DNA from: Cocos nucifera
Lineage: Eukaryota; Streptophyta; Magnoliopsida; Arecales; Arecaceae
Assembly (NCBI GenBank): GCA_006176705.1
Contig: QRFJ01004873.1
Span: 1 to 64,000 of the forward strand
Direction: 5' to 3'
Length of the DNA stretch: 64,000 nt
Numbering within the stretch: position 1 is the first letter of the stretch; each line of letters begins with the position of its first letter. Shown one piece after another: positions 12,201 to 23,979 of the stretch. Both the position numbers and the translations under genes were made by a program. The notes under the pieces are model-generated. The model was not told the origin of the DNA. It did no database searches and worked only from the letters and a program-made list of their open reading frames with translations.

Positions 12201-13545
12201 TTACGATTTTTTTTGCATTCAGTTGGGTGCTTGACTCTGATTCTAGTTCTCATTTGCGCACTTACATGTAGGGTCTTGAGGATAGCAGAAGGCTGAGGGA
12301 TGGTGAGATGATCCTATGCATCAAAAATGGAGCAAGGGTTGCTGCTGTGGCCGTGGAAACTTATCCTCTTCGACTACCATCTGGCTTAAATTTAGTACTT
12401 AAGGATTATTATTATGTGCCTGTTGCAAGCAGAAATTTGACTTCTGTTTCATGTTTAGCACAAGAAGGCTATGTAATTAGTTTTCTTAAGGATCATTATA
12501 ATATTCTTTATGAAAGAAATAAAATTACAAGTGGTTTTCTTATTAACGGTCTCTACCAGTTACATGTTGATGTATCTGACTTTAATATCGAGCAAAATGT
12601 GAATGCCATAAGATCAAAATAACCCAGGGATAGTCTAAATGATAGGTATCTATGGCACCTAAGGCTAGGTCATATAGCAGAAAATAGGGTTAACAAATTA
12701 TAAAAAACTGAGCTATTGAGTCCGTTGACTTTTGAGTCATATCCAATTTATGAATCATGTCTTCGTGGCAAAATGACTAAGCTCCCTTTTGTAGGACATG
12801 GGGAAAGGGCCATGGATCTACTTATTCTAGTACATACTGATGTGTGCATCCTATTAGATGTGTCGGCTAGAGACAACTTTGTCTACTTCATAACCTATAC
12901 TGATGATTTATCTCAGTATGGGTATGTGTATCTTATGAGACACAAATCTGAAGCCTTTGAAAAATTTAAGAAATTCAGACATGAAGTGGAAAAGCAAACT
13001 GAAAAACCCATTAAGGTTCTTCGATCAGATTGAGGAGGTGAATACCTTAGTCAAAAATTTTTGGACTATCTCAAGCAATATGGCATAGTCTCTCAATGGA
13101 CTCCACTTGGAATACCTCAACTCAATGGGATTTTAGAATGGAGAAATCGGATTGTATTTGATATGGTCCGATCCATAATGAGCTTCACAAACCTTTCTGA
13201 TTTTTTTGGGGACATAGTCTATTAACAGCTATATATTTACTAAATAGGATTCTCTCTAAAATCATTCCTACCATACCGTATGAGATATGCCATGGTAAGA
13301 AACCAAGTTTGAGTCATCTTAGAATTTGGGATTGTCAGGCTCATGTCAAAAGATAAGCAGACAAGTTAGACTATAGGTCCTTTAGAGCTTGATTCATAGG
13401 ATATCCTAAAGAGTTATTAGAATATTATTTCTATATTTTAGAAGATCATAATGTGATTGTGTGTCGATATGCCATCTTTCTTGAAAAAATAGTTTATTCA
13501 CAATGGTGGCATTGAAAAGCAGATCAAGCTCGAGGAGAAAATCTC
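12200..13545 (+). pseudogene. pol: protease and integrase region of element A (broken)
   Basis: The aspartic protease appears as WVLDSD near 12223-12241, with Asp in place of the Gly of the DSG active site. The pre-integrase domain follows (WHLRLGH near 12651, then ESCLRGKMTKLPFVGHGER at about 12740-12808). The integrase core shows HTDVC (first Asp, about 12836) and TDDLS. A stop follows LRSD at 13031, and the third acidic residue is altered where GILEWRNR replaces GVAERxNR. Downstream of about 13200 the frame breaks repeatedly. The enzymes would process polyprotein and insert cDNA, but this copy cannot encode them. Confidence 0.85.
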
Positions 13546-13570
13546 ACAAGAGCTACGAGCTAAAGATCCT

Positions 13571-15292
13571 ATGGAACCAAATCAGGTTAAGCCAATAGAA
13601 TCACTACCTCATCCACCTTGTAGATCGGAAAGGATTTTCCATCCTTCTGAAAGGTACTTAGGTACTATTTCAGAGGATGTAGAGGAAAAGTTCCTCATAG
13701 GTAATGGGATTCATGATGATGATCCCAAAACCTATGATGAGGAGATATCGAATATCGACTTTGAGAAATGGTTAGAGGCAATGAAGTTAGAAATTGGCTC
13801 GATGCACTCAAACCAAGTCTAGATCTTGGTAGATCCATCTGAAGGTATAGTATCTATTGGGTGTAAATGGATCTACAAGAGAAAGATTGGTGCAGATGAA
13901 AATGTGGAGACATTCAAAGCTAGATTAGTGGCAAAAGGATATAGTCAGTGTGAAGGAATTGACTATTAGGATACCTTTTCGTCAGTAGCCATGCTAAAAT
14001 TCATCCGCACATTACTTACTATTGCAGCCTATTTCGATTATGAAATATGGAAAATGGACGTGAAAATGGTATTCTTAAATGGATACCTTGAGGAAGATAT
14101 CTATATGGAACAGCCACTAGGTTTCACATCCAGTGATGTTGATCACAAAGTATGCAAGCTGCAAAGGTCCATATATGGACTTAAGCAAGCATCTCGGAGC
14201 TGGAATACTCATTTTAATGATGTGATCAAATTATTTAGTTTCATCAAGAATGAGGAGGAATCATATGTTTTCAAAAAGATCAATGGGAGCACTATTATCT
14301 TTCTCGTACTATACGTGGATGATATCCTTCTTATTAGGAATGATATTTTGATGTTAACTATAGTTAAAATATGGTTATCTAAAGAATTCTCCATGAAATA
14401 CCTAGGAGAAGCATTCTTCATTCTAGAAATTGAGGTCTATAGAGATAGACCGAATAGGATGCTAGGTCTTTCACAGAAGATGTACATAGAGAAAGTGTTA
14501 AAGAGGTTTAGCATGAAAAACTCTAAGAGGAGATTGGTACCCTTCAGACGTGGCATTCATCTCTCCAAGAAAATATGTCCCAACACACCTGAGGAGATTG
14601 AACGCATGAGCAAGATCCCTTTTGCTTCAGCAATAAGGAGCCTCATGTATACCATATTATGTACACGACCTGATATAGCCCATGCTGTCAGTGTCACGAG
14701 TAGATATCAGTCAAATCTAGGTGAAGAACACTGGACTTTTGTGAAATGTATCCTTAAGTACTTAAGAAGAACTAAGGATATGATGTTGGTTTTTGGTAAT
14801 GGAGAACTCCAAGTCTAGGGATATACAAACTCGAATTTTATGTCTGATATAGATGATCGAAAGTCAACATCTGAAAGTCTGTTTGTATGTAATAGTGGTG
14901 CTGTTAGTTGAAAGATTTCTAAGCAGACAGTGATAGCAGATTTCACCATGGAAGCAAAGTACATCGCTGCATCAGAAGCTATGAAGGAGGCATTCTGGTA
15001 CAAGAAGTTCACCGTAGAGATTGGAGTGATGCCATCGGATGTCATTCCTCTGTACTATGATAATAATGGTGCCATAGCCCTCGCTAATGAGCCGAGGTCT
15101 CACCAAAAATTCAAGCACATCGAGTGACGATACCACCTCATTCGCGATTATCTTGAGAAAGGTTACGTCGAGGTTAAGAGAGTGGACTCCGTAGATAATG
15201 CGACTGACCAACTTACAAAGCCGTTGAGCCAGCAGTAGATCGAAGCCCATCTTGAGAAGATGAAACTTAGATTTGTAGCTAATTGGCTTTAG
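13571..15292 (+). pseudogene. pol: reverse transcriptase-RNase H region of element A (broken)
   Basis: Homology to the RT-RNase H frame of F runs throughout. A TAG replaces the Trp codon of NQVWTL at 13820, and another replaces a Gln in IDYQDTF near 13968. The longest open piece (13991-14818, 275 codons) contains the RT palm, with the catalytic YVDD at 14312-14323. RNase H continues after a stop at 14816 and still shows LYYDNNGAIAL, with Tyr for the usual Cys. The end is ANWL-stop at 15292, immediately before the purine tract. The amino acid sequence is recognisable but at least five stops prevent function. Confidence 0.9.
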
Positions 15293-15293
15293 G

Positions 15294-15305
15294 TCAAGTG
15301 GGAGT
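15294..15305 (+). other. Polypurine tract of element A
   Basis: TCAAGTGGGAGT directly precedes the 3' LTR start TGTTAG at 15307, matching CAAGTGGGAGA of F. Confidence 0.7.
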
Positions 15306-15306
15306 T

Positions 15307-16465
15307 TGTTAGATATGTGTGCCCTAGAAGCCAGATTGGCTGATACTTATAATACACTTCTGAGAGCAAAATTATAATTTTAACTATAAATAATAAAATA
15401 GATTATTTTCTATCATAGCATGTATTTGAAAGTATCTATGATACATCCCTTGAGTTAATGATAATGATAGTTCATATTTTCAAGAGTTGAAAATTTAAGA
15501 CATGAATTTTTATTATTAAATCATAAAATGCTCTCAACCATAGGATCATTATGAGGATGGTGATTGATCTGGAAGATTGGTGGACGATCGCTTCTTTTGG
15601 ATAGATGAGTCTTGAATCTGGTGTAGAGACATCGGAGTGAGAGTATAGATACTTGTTAGAGAATGAGAGCACTGAGTGTGACCACCTCGAGCAGTCATGA
15701 GGAAGTCTACCTTTTCGTCGATGACTGGCTCGAAGCCACAGTGGTGTGTCTAGTTCTTTGACCTGAGGTGCATCGATAGTTCACCTTAAGGGTGTTATAG
15801 TTTGACCACACCATAACTCGGTCTTCTTGCCATTCAAAATTCTGAGGTGTATGTTGGCTATAGCATGTTCATTGTAGGAATTGAATTGCACCAATAGGAA
15901 ATCTATCTACCTCGATAGATAAGGAGCAGCCCTATGATGATCATGAGAATCAAGTCTATAAGCCCATGGCCATGGTAGAGTGAAATAATAGAAAGAGTTT
16001 CTATTAGGGTTTTCACATTGGACTTGAATCGAATGATTAATTCATATGACAAAAATTAGGGTTTGATGAGGTCACCTTAATCCTAATCCAGTCGGGGCTC
16101 AAGATAGAGGAACTTAATCACATAGGTAATTGCACCGAGAGATTTGCTTTCAGTTCTGATGGATTGCCATTATATGCTACTAGGTGTCACTGGTGGATTT
16201 TGGAAGCAATTAAAATGATTTGGATGATCGACCATACTAGTTGTCTGAATCAGAAAAGTTTTGATCCATCGAAAGATGTTTCGATAATTTCGATGATAGA
16301 GATCATGATGTATCCCAGTACCATACGGAACTGAACCTAACTAGATCACACAAACAAGAATTTGGATCTGGATGTCATCAATTGGACTAATCCAATTCAA
16401 TTAATTTGAATAAGATTTAATTAGGTTCAAGAAAATCGTGCTAGTACATGATTGAGCCTAATGTT
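15307..16465 (+). repeat. 3' LTR of element A, first part
   Basis: The LTR begins TGTTAGATATGTGTGCC and continues to ATGTT (16461-16465), where B interrupts it. The second part resumes after B. The two parts together give about 2.29 kb, the normal LTR size. Confidence 0.92.
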
Positions 16466-17992
16466 TGAAAGGAATATGCCCTCAAGCCAATTAATTTTTT
16501 GGACTATTCTTTATCTTCCAAACTCATGTAAGGATATTTTTAATAAATAAATAAAAGCATTTATTTCATCATATGCAGTGTCTTATTGTTTATTTAAGAT
16601 TATGATGAACCCTATAAATTAGGGCTATGGTTTTAAGATTATGATGAGATCATACTAGTGAGACCTAAAATCTTAAAACCCTAATTTAAATATTCCTAGT
16701 CGATGGGACACTGAGTTAGGGATCAATGTTTTTCGGTAAGACTAGCACATTCTTTATATGCTCGATTGAGAGGGTGATTGATCTCACAATAACTTGCATA
16801 TGACACTAATATAAGAATGTAGGTGCTCATTAGAGAATGAATTCACTGAATTGATCCAAATCAAGAATATCTAATGGAGTCTTATCTACATGTCAATAAA
16901 TGGTTCTCATAGTGGAATTTGTGCATGTAATCCTTTGAACTGAAACTACCATAGAATCTTATATATTTAAATCCATATTTTAGTTCATACTCATTCATGA
17001 CTCAGTTATATACGGAATGATCTGGATATGGTAGATTATATATATGAAGGTTGTGAGTAGGTTAACATGAAATCGATCTCTTCTGGTAAGGGGAAATAGC
17101 ATCCTACCTGCTTCAAACAAATGATGATTCAGAAAGACTTTGATCAAAGTATGATGAAAATTAGAAATGATTTCTAATATTTCATTAAAATAATTGTCAT
17201 AAGATTGAAAGAGAAATGAATATGATATTGGGATTGACATATTTCCAAATCCAGAGTCATATTCAGGATGCAGGGAGATCGAAGGATCTAGTTGCATGGT
17301 AATTTTCACTAAAGGATATTTTTGGTATTTTCATCAAAATTTCACATCTTTTGAGAAGTCATGATACATTTCTAGATGTCAATCATGTATTGTGGGTTTG
17401 ATCAAATTAAAATTTTAATTTGATCATTAAATTAGAAAGTGTTCTAAATTAAGTCAAATTGGGTTGGCTAGTTTTGACCTAAATCGATTTGGTTGAGTTC
17501 TAACTAGATTAGGTCAGATCACACCCAGACTCACTGCTGGTTAGATGTGGAACCTAATGGGTCACACACAAAGAGAGTTGATTAAGGGTCTAAATTGGCT
17601 TAGACCATGTTTGCAAGATGAACATGCTAGCACATGTAGCAAACCCTCGCACCTGGTTTTGAATTGGATTCGAATCGGCTTTCGATTTGGGCTAATTTAA
17701 ATTTGATTTGAGCCAAATAGGATTTGGTCTTGAATTGGATTAACCTAGACTAATTGGGCTTCAGTTGGGGTGCCACATACCCAAATCCCATGCACCAGAG
17801 AGTCTCTCTCTGGTGCGTGGGAAGTCTTTCATGCGCAAAGAATTTTTGGCGCATGGAATTTGTTGGCGCCTACCTTCTTTGACTTTTTTCATTTGTTATG
17901 TCACATAAAAATTTTGAATAGGCATGGACATCTGATATGGGGTGATAAAGAGTCCTTCTACAAGTTAAAAACTCTATTTTATTTTTAATTTT

Positions 17993-18075
17993 TGTCGCCC
18001 ATGATGTTTTGTCGCCCAAAACTCCTTGCCGCCCAGGACTCCATGCCGCCCACTCCTTCTTGACGCCTCTTGGAC
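17993..18075 (+). repeat. GCCGCCCA short direct-repeat array in B 5' LTR
   Basis: Five successive units of about 16-19 bp begin GTCGCCCA, GTCGCCCA, GCCGCCCA, GCCGCCCA and GACGCCTC, each followed by a CTCC-like tail. The 3' LTR has the same array at 25504-25590, with the second unit decayed to GTTGCCAA. Confidence 0.75.
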
Positions 18076-18249
18076 CAAGTCAAAGTCTCTTAGGACTTTG
18101 ACTATTCAAAGATCATCTCCACGCCTTCTTGCTGAATGGACATCCATTTTTAGAGCCATTGGATGCCCCTTTTATCTGATCTAATGGATGAAATGGATGG
18201 CGCCAATAATGAAATATTGCGACTCTTCGTAAATAACTTACATAGAATT

Positions 18250-18288
18250 AGTCCAAGAGTCCTTCTGCTTTAAGGCACCTCTTGGACT
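18250..18288 (+). other. U3 hairpin, B 5' LTR
   Basis: Perfect 10-bp arms AGTCCAAGAG and CTCTTGGACT with a 19-base loop, about 105 bp upstream of the TATA box. The arms are conserved at 25761-25799 in the 3' LTR, while the loop has a substitution. Confidence 0.75.
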
Positions 18289-18393
18289 ATATCTACATCT
18301 TGTTATTTACTGATAAGGCATGAGATTAGCTAAAGGGACATGAGATTTTTTTTAAAAAAGCATGAGAAATTTAGTTGGCACCCCTACATACAT

Positions 18394-18402
18394 TATAAAT
18401 AG
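18394..18402 (+). promoter_or_regulatory. TATA box of B 5' LTR
   Basis: TATAAATAG followed by a pyrimidine-rich stretch. It is conserved at 25905-25913 in the 3' LTR and is the best candidate for the Pol II core promoter. Confidence 0.65.
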
Positions 18403-18955
18403 GGGTGCGCACCAAGAGTCCGTAGGTGTGAAAATTATCTTCCTTTCTTACAAGAGTTTCTTTTTGTCCAATTTTCTTTCTTTCCTTCTCTTGTCTAGAC
18501 CTTGTCCTTATAAGGATAAGAAGTCATCTTAAGACTAAGAGATTAGGAAGGAAAACTAAGAAGACAAAAGAAAAAGAAAGATAGATAAGGAGAGGCAAGG
18601 AAGGTAACATAAAGGCTAAAGAAGGTCTTGCCCTTTTAATTAAAGTTCTTATTATTATAATGCTAATTATATAAATCAGAGGTGCTGGTGTCTTGATCAA
18701 GTCTCTGTGTGGATCAATGTTGGAGGGTGAACATGTGGGCACCTAGTGGAAACCCTGACGGACTGCTATCGGCGATCAGGGTCAATTTAGGGTTTAGCGA
18801 TAAGAGGTATGTTCTAATACTTTCTTTTATATTACAAATGCATCTTATATGATTTAATTGCTAATAAGATGGTCCTAGAATTTGGGTTTGATTTATATGA
18901 TTTTATGTTTTTTCTTTGAAATCGAAGCATCCGCCCTGTACACTAATCCCATCAG

Positions 18956-18967
18956 TGGTATCAGAGC
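18956..18967 (+). other. Primer-binding site of element B
   Basis: TGGTATCAGAGC is a perfect match to the initiator tRNA-Met-complementary consensus, one base after the LTR end. Confidence 0.95.
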
Positions 18968-20061
18968 AAGCCTTATTATGTTAAATCATATAATGCTTTG
19001 CTTATAATATAATGGCACAAAGAAAAAGTATGACATATTTTTTTTGTGTTTATTTGTATGTTATTTAGATGATGAGATCATATTCTTTTATTTATCATAA
19101 TGAGATTATGATGTATATATTATTCTATAAAGGTTGCCCTGATATAGTAGAAAGCATTCACTATATAATGATGGTTGTCCTAGAATTATTATACATGTTA
19201 ATAGATATATATAAATTTTATTATAATTGATGCTATTAGGCATTTAGTTTGATTTAAATCAAAATGTGCATCGAGACCTTTTAAATCTCTTTTTAAAAAT
19301 TATATTAAGTTGTAGTGTAATTAATCTATTGCTGTATCAGTCAGGATGTCTAATTGATCAATCGATGTCTAGGATAAATGGTTCATGATTGGTAAAGAGA
19401 ACGTGATTTTTTAATTGGTTCTGTTGTCTGATCTGACCAATTTATTGGTGTCTAAGAAAAGCAACAGGGGGACTCTCACTTCTCTCCCACTTACCTGGCC
19501 GATTCAATTAATTTAATTCTAGATTGAAATGCTTGGTATTATATTCACTACATTAAGGCCTTCCTTCATACTAGGTTCTTATTATGTCCAGAACGATATT
19601 AGTTTTGTTGTGTAACCATAAGATCTATCATAGAGAATGATGTAAAATTAATCTAGTGCATTGAGATGCTTACAGCATTTTGAATATACTGCTTTGTTGT
19701 GTAACCATAAAAGTAGTCATATTTTATTTTGACTGTATAGAAATGAAGGATTCTATTTAAACTAAAATATAAAGTTTGATGTGCTAACACAAAACTAATA
19801 ATGTTTTAGAGGCAAAAGTTTTTTAAGAGTTGCATAAAATGCAATTAGAAAGAGTTTCCTACCTTTGAACTTATAATAGGTTTGTTGTGCAACCACAAGA
19901 TCTTTTATAAGAAATTAGGATCTTATTCTCACTAAGAAAATAAGAGGGTTATGATTTTTTGATTAAATAATGGGAGACATAATTAAATTAAAATCCTAAT
20001 TTAATTATGTTTGTCATCATGAGTTGTTTGCTTATATATTATTCTTTATTATGTAAATTAA
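18968..20061 (+). other. Leader of element B
   Basis: About 1.1 kb, AT-rich and with no gene. A phrase TTTGTTGTGTAACCATAA recurs at about 19604, 19693 and 19881 (the last as TGCAACCACAA), each near AAGATCT or a similar run. No counterpart of the Angela leader stem structure of A, C, D and F was seen. Confidence 0.8.
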
Positions 20062-20850
20062 ATGGCTTCTTCACTTTCATTACGTTCAATTTTGGATTCA
20101 AATAAATTGACTGATCAAAATTATGTTGACTGGTTGAGAAATCTAAAAATAGTACTCAGTCAAGAAAAACTCTCCTATATTCTTGATGCTCCTGATCCTA
20201 AGCCATTAGAAAATGATGCCACAGATGAAGATAAGTCCACATACAAGATGTGGCAAAATGATTTTCTTACTGTCAAATGCATCATACTTGCCTCTATGAA
20301 TAATGAATTATAGAGGCAGCATGATAGCATGGACACTCAATCCATATTGCTCAATCTAAAAGAGCTTTATGGAGAGCATAGTAGGACTGCTAGATATGAG
20401 ATATCTAAGCAATTATTTCGTGCAAGAATGATAGAAGGAACATCCATACAAAATCATGTTTTGATGGTAATTGACCTAATCACTCGATTAAGTCAATTAG
20501 GTTTTGTTATGGATGGAGAGTTAAGTCAAGATTTGATCCTACAATCACTCCCAGAATCATTTTCTCAGTTTATCGTAAACTGAACAAACTAAATTCTTCC
20601 TTGTCTGAGCTGTTAAATATGCTCAAGATAGTAGAAAGCCATATCAAGAAAGATAAGGCTCCTCTTCTTGTGGATGGGATCTTCAAGAAGAAGGCAGGAA
20701 AAAAGGGTTCAAAGAGAAGGTTGAATCCTAAAAGTGGTATAAATAAGAAAAAAAAAAGGAAAAAGGTCTCCAAACAGACGACCTATTTTCACTACGGTAA
20801 AATAGGTCATTGAAAGAGGAATTGCAAGGCTTACCTTGCAATCATAAAGT
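20062..20850 (+). pseudogene. gag: gag of element B (broken)
   Basis: The frame starts MASSLSLRSILDSNKLTDQN, the Angela-type capsid opening. A TAG at 20311 interrupts it after 83 codons. The same frame reopens through ...ELYGEHSRTARYEISKQLF and ILQSLPESFSQF to a break at 20581. A neighbouring frame continues SELLNMLKIVESH and the lysine-rich nucleocapsid. The zinc knuckle near 20785-20827 has Tyr in place of two Cys residues and a TGA in place of Trp. Gag cannot be made as one chain. Confidence 0.88.
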
Positions 20851-22230
20851 CTGGTGCAAATAATGCACCAAAAGGTATGTATGAGATACATACTATATTA
20901 TCATTAAATTCTTTCATTTTAAATTCTTGGGTATTAGATATTGATTGTGGTTTCCATATCTGCAAATCTTTGCAGGGGCTATAGAAAATTAAGAGTTTGA
21001 AGAAAGATGACTTCGAGCTCTATGGCACTGGAGGAGAGTCTATCCAAGCAGAAGCTGTAGGGACAAATATATTGAAGTTACCTTATGAGAAGATCTTAGA
21101 GCTTACAAATTATTATTATATGCCTAAGATCATTAGAAATATTATATCTATACCCTTGTTATTAAAATAAGGTTATAGTCTTAATGTAACGAGCGAAGGT
21201 TGCTCAATCAAATATTCTAATGAAAATATTTGTTTTGGCATATTTAGCAATGGTTTGTTGACTCTATGTTTGGATGACAATATATTTCATATTGATGAAA
21301 ATAGAAAATGTAAGAGAGATGACATAAATAATACTTTACTTTGGCATTGTCGATTAGGTCATATTAGTGAGGCTAGGATTAACAAGTTATACAAAGAAAA
21401 GTTCTTTGATCCTTTTGATTATGAATCATTGGAAACTTGTGAATCATGCCTCATGGGTAAAATGACCAAGATTCCATTTAGTGGACATGGAGAAAGGACA
21501 AATGAGTTATTAGGACTTGTACATACGGATGTATGTGGTCCTATGACAACTCAAGCCAGAGGAGGATACTCTTATTTTATAATGTTCACTGATGATTTAT
21601 CTAGGTTTGGATATATGTATCTTATGAAACACAAATCAGAAGCCTTTGATAAATTTAAAGAGTATCAAAGTATGGTCGAAAAACAAACTGGACAATGTAT
21701 AAAAATCCTTCGATCTGATCGGAGAGGAGAATACTTATCTAGTGAGTTTCTAGACTATCTTAAAGTTAAAGAGATTCTCTCTAAATGGACACCTCCTTAT
21801 ACACCATAATTAAATGGTGTAGCTGAAAGAAAAAATCATACCTTATTAGATATGGTACGGTCCATGATGTGCTTCACTGAATTACCTATTTCCTTTTAGG
21901 GTCATGCTCTGGAGACTGCAATTTACATCTTGAATAGAGTTCCTTCTAAATCTGTATCTAGTACTCCATATGACATATGGAGAAGTAAGAAATCTAATCT
22001 TAAGTATCTTAAGATATGGGGTTGTCCAGCATATGTCAAAAAAAATTTTGGACATAAACTTGATGCTAGATCAGACAGATGTCTATTTATAGGATATCCT
22101 AGAAATAGTATAGGATATTTATTCTACCATCCTACTGAACAAAAGGTATTTATAAGTAGGCATGCCACTTTCATGGAAAAAGAATTTATCCTAGAAAAGG
22201 GACAGTGGTAGAAATATTGAACTTAGTGAA
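20850..22230 (+). pseudogene. pol: protease and integrase region of element B (broken)
   Basis: The protease is recognisable as SWVLDIDCG near 20925, with Ile-Asp in place of Ser-Gly. A clean 184-codon stretch (21255-21809) holds the pre-integrase domain (LWHCRLGHISEARINKL, then CESCLMGKMTKIPF) and the integrase core: HTDVCGP, FTDDLSRFGY and LRSDRRGEY. A TAA replaces Gln in the TPQLNGVAE block at 21807, where the catalytic Glu follows. The region continues with WGCPAYVKK and the chromatin-facing C-terminal part to 22211. Confidence 0.88.
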
Positions 22231-22332
22231 GTTCAAGAAAAATAAATAGAAATTTCTCAACCATATAATCACATAAAAGAACCAGAACACATAACTCCTA
22301 TCCATAGGTCTAAAAGAGTACGAAATACACCT

Positions 22333-23965
22333 GTGAGGTATGGTTTCATTATTGAGAACAATGAAGCCCAAGTCATTGAGAATGACGAACCTCTGACCTA
22401 TACGGAAGCAGTCAAAAGTAAAGACTCTTACAAATGGCTGGCTGCCATGCAATCCGAAATAGAATCCATGCACACCAACAAAGTATGGACTTTGGTGGAT
22501 GCACCAGAGGATATAAATCCTATTGGATGCAAATGGATTTTTAAGAAAAAGATTGGAGCTGATGGTCAAATTGAAACCTATAAGGCCAGATTGGTGGCTA
22601 AGGGTTTTAGGCAAAAATAGGAGGATTGATTATGATGAAATATTTTTACCTATTGCCATGCTCAAATCTATTCAAATTAAGCTTGCTATAGCAGCATACC
22701 TTGACTATGAAATATGGCAAATGGATGTAAAGACTGCCTTCCTTAATGGTTTCCTTGAGGAGGAGGTCTATATGTCAAAGCCAGAAGGATTTGAGTCAAA
22801 TAAGAGACCAAATCAGGTATGCAAGCTTAAGAGATCCATTTATGGATTAAAGCAAGCATCAAGGAGTTGGAACATCCATTTTGATGAAATAGTAAAAGAG
22901 TTTGGTTTTATCAAGAATGTTGATGAACCATGTGTGTACAAGAAAACTAGTGGGAGAACCATAGTCTTCTTGGTTCTGTATGTAGATGACATACTCCTCA
23001 TTGAGAATGATATCCCAATGTTATAATCAATCAAATTATAGCTATCAAATAAGTTTTCCATGAAAGATTTGGGAGAAGCATCCTATATACTAGGAATAAA
23101 GATCTATAGAGATAGATCTAAGAGGATGCTAGGCTTGTCCCAATCAAGGTACATTGACTTAATACTGAAAAGATTCAGTATGGATGGGAGTAAAAGAGGT
23201 TATTTACCCATGAGTCAAGGCATACATCTCTCTAAAAAGATGTCTCCAAAGACACCTAAAGAGAGAAATAGAATGAGTTCTATTCCTTATGCTTCGGCTG
23301 TTGGATCAATAATGTATGCCATGTTATGTACAAGGCCTGATGTTGCTTATGCTTTAGGCATTGCAAGTAGATTTCAAGCTGATCTAGGAGAGGATCATTG
23401 AAAATCTGTGAAAAATATTCTTAAGTACTTGAGAAAGACTAAAGATATTTTTCTAGTATATGGTGGTTCTGATCTTAAATTAGAAGCATATTCTGATTCT
23501 AGTTTTCAATCAAACCCAGATGATAGTAAATCTATTTCAAAGTATGTCTTTACTCTGAACGGTGGAGCAGTAAGTTGGAAGAGTACTAAGCAGCCAACTG
23601 TAGCTGACTCAACCACTAAAGCAGAATACATAGCTGTAAGTGAAGTAGCCAAGAAAGCTGTCTGGATGAAGAAGTTTATTACTGAATTGGATGTTATTTC
23701 TAAAATTGAGAATCCAGTACCACTTTATTGTGATAATACTGGAGCTGTTGCTCAAGCAAAGGAACCAAGGTTTCATCATAAATCCAAACACATTATGAGA
23801 CGCTTCCATCTCGTTCAAAAAATTATTGAAAGACAAGATGTAGTCATAGAATGAGTGGACACAAAGAATAACATAGCAAACCCATTCACTAAGGCTTTAC
23901 CACTGCAACTGTTTGATCACCTCCTTGATTGTATGGGATTAAAATATAAGGGCGATTGGCTTTAG
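22333..23965 (+). pseudogene. pol: reverse transcriptase-RNase H region of element B (broken)
   Basis: Pieces in order: 22333-22620 (KWLAAMQSEIESMHTNKVWTLVD), 22523-23026 (RT fingers and palm with MDVKTAFLNG and YVDDILLIEND), 23060-23401 (KDLGEASYILGIKIYRDR, through the connection) and 23408-23854 (RNase H: AYSDSSFQS, TKAEYIAVSE, LYCDNTGAVA). The tail NPFTKALPLQLF to GDWL-stop ends at 23965. Breaks are one frameshift near 22617 and stops at 23024, 23036, 23399 and 23852. The catalytic residues survive, so loss of function comes from stops rather than active-site change. Confidence 0.92.
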
Positions 23966-23979
23966 TGCAAGTGCGAGAT

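Larger units (their letters stand above)
16466..18954 (+). repeat. 5' LTR of element B
   Basis: 2489 bp. TATA box TATAAATAG at 18394-18402. U3 hairpin AGTCCAAGAG/CTCTTGGACT at 18250-18288, and a second inverted pair CATGCGC/GCGCATG near 17830-17856. Five ~17-bp repeats with a GCCGCCCA-type core lie at 17993-18075. Scattered differences from the 3' LTR, mostly transitions, show some age. Confidence 0.94.

Noticed and set aside
17770..17988. 72-codon frame in the B 5' LTR
   Set aside because: The 3' LTR copy does not keep it open, and there is no homology to any protein I recognise.
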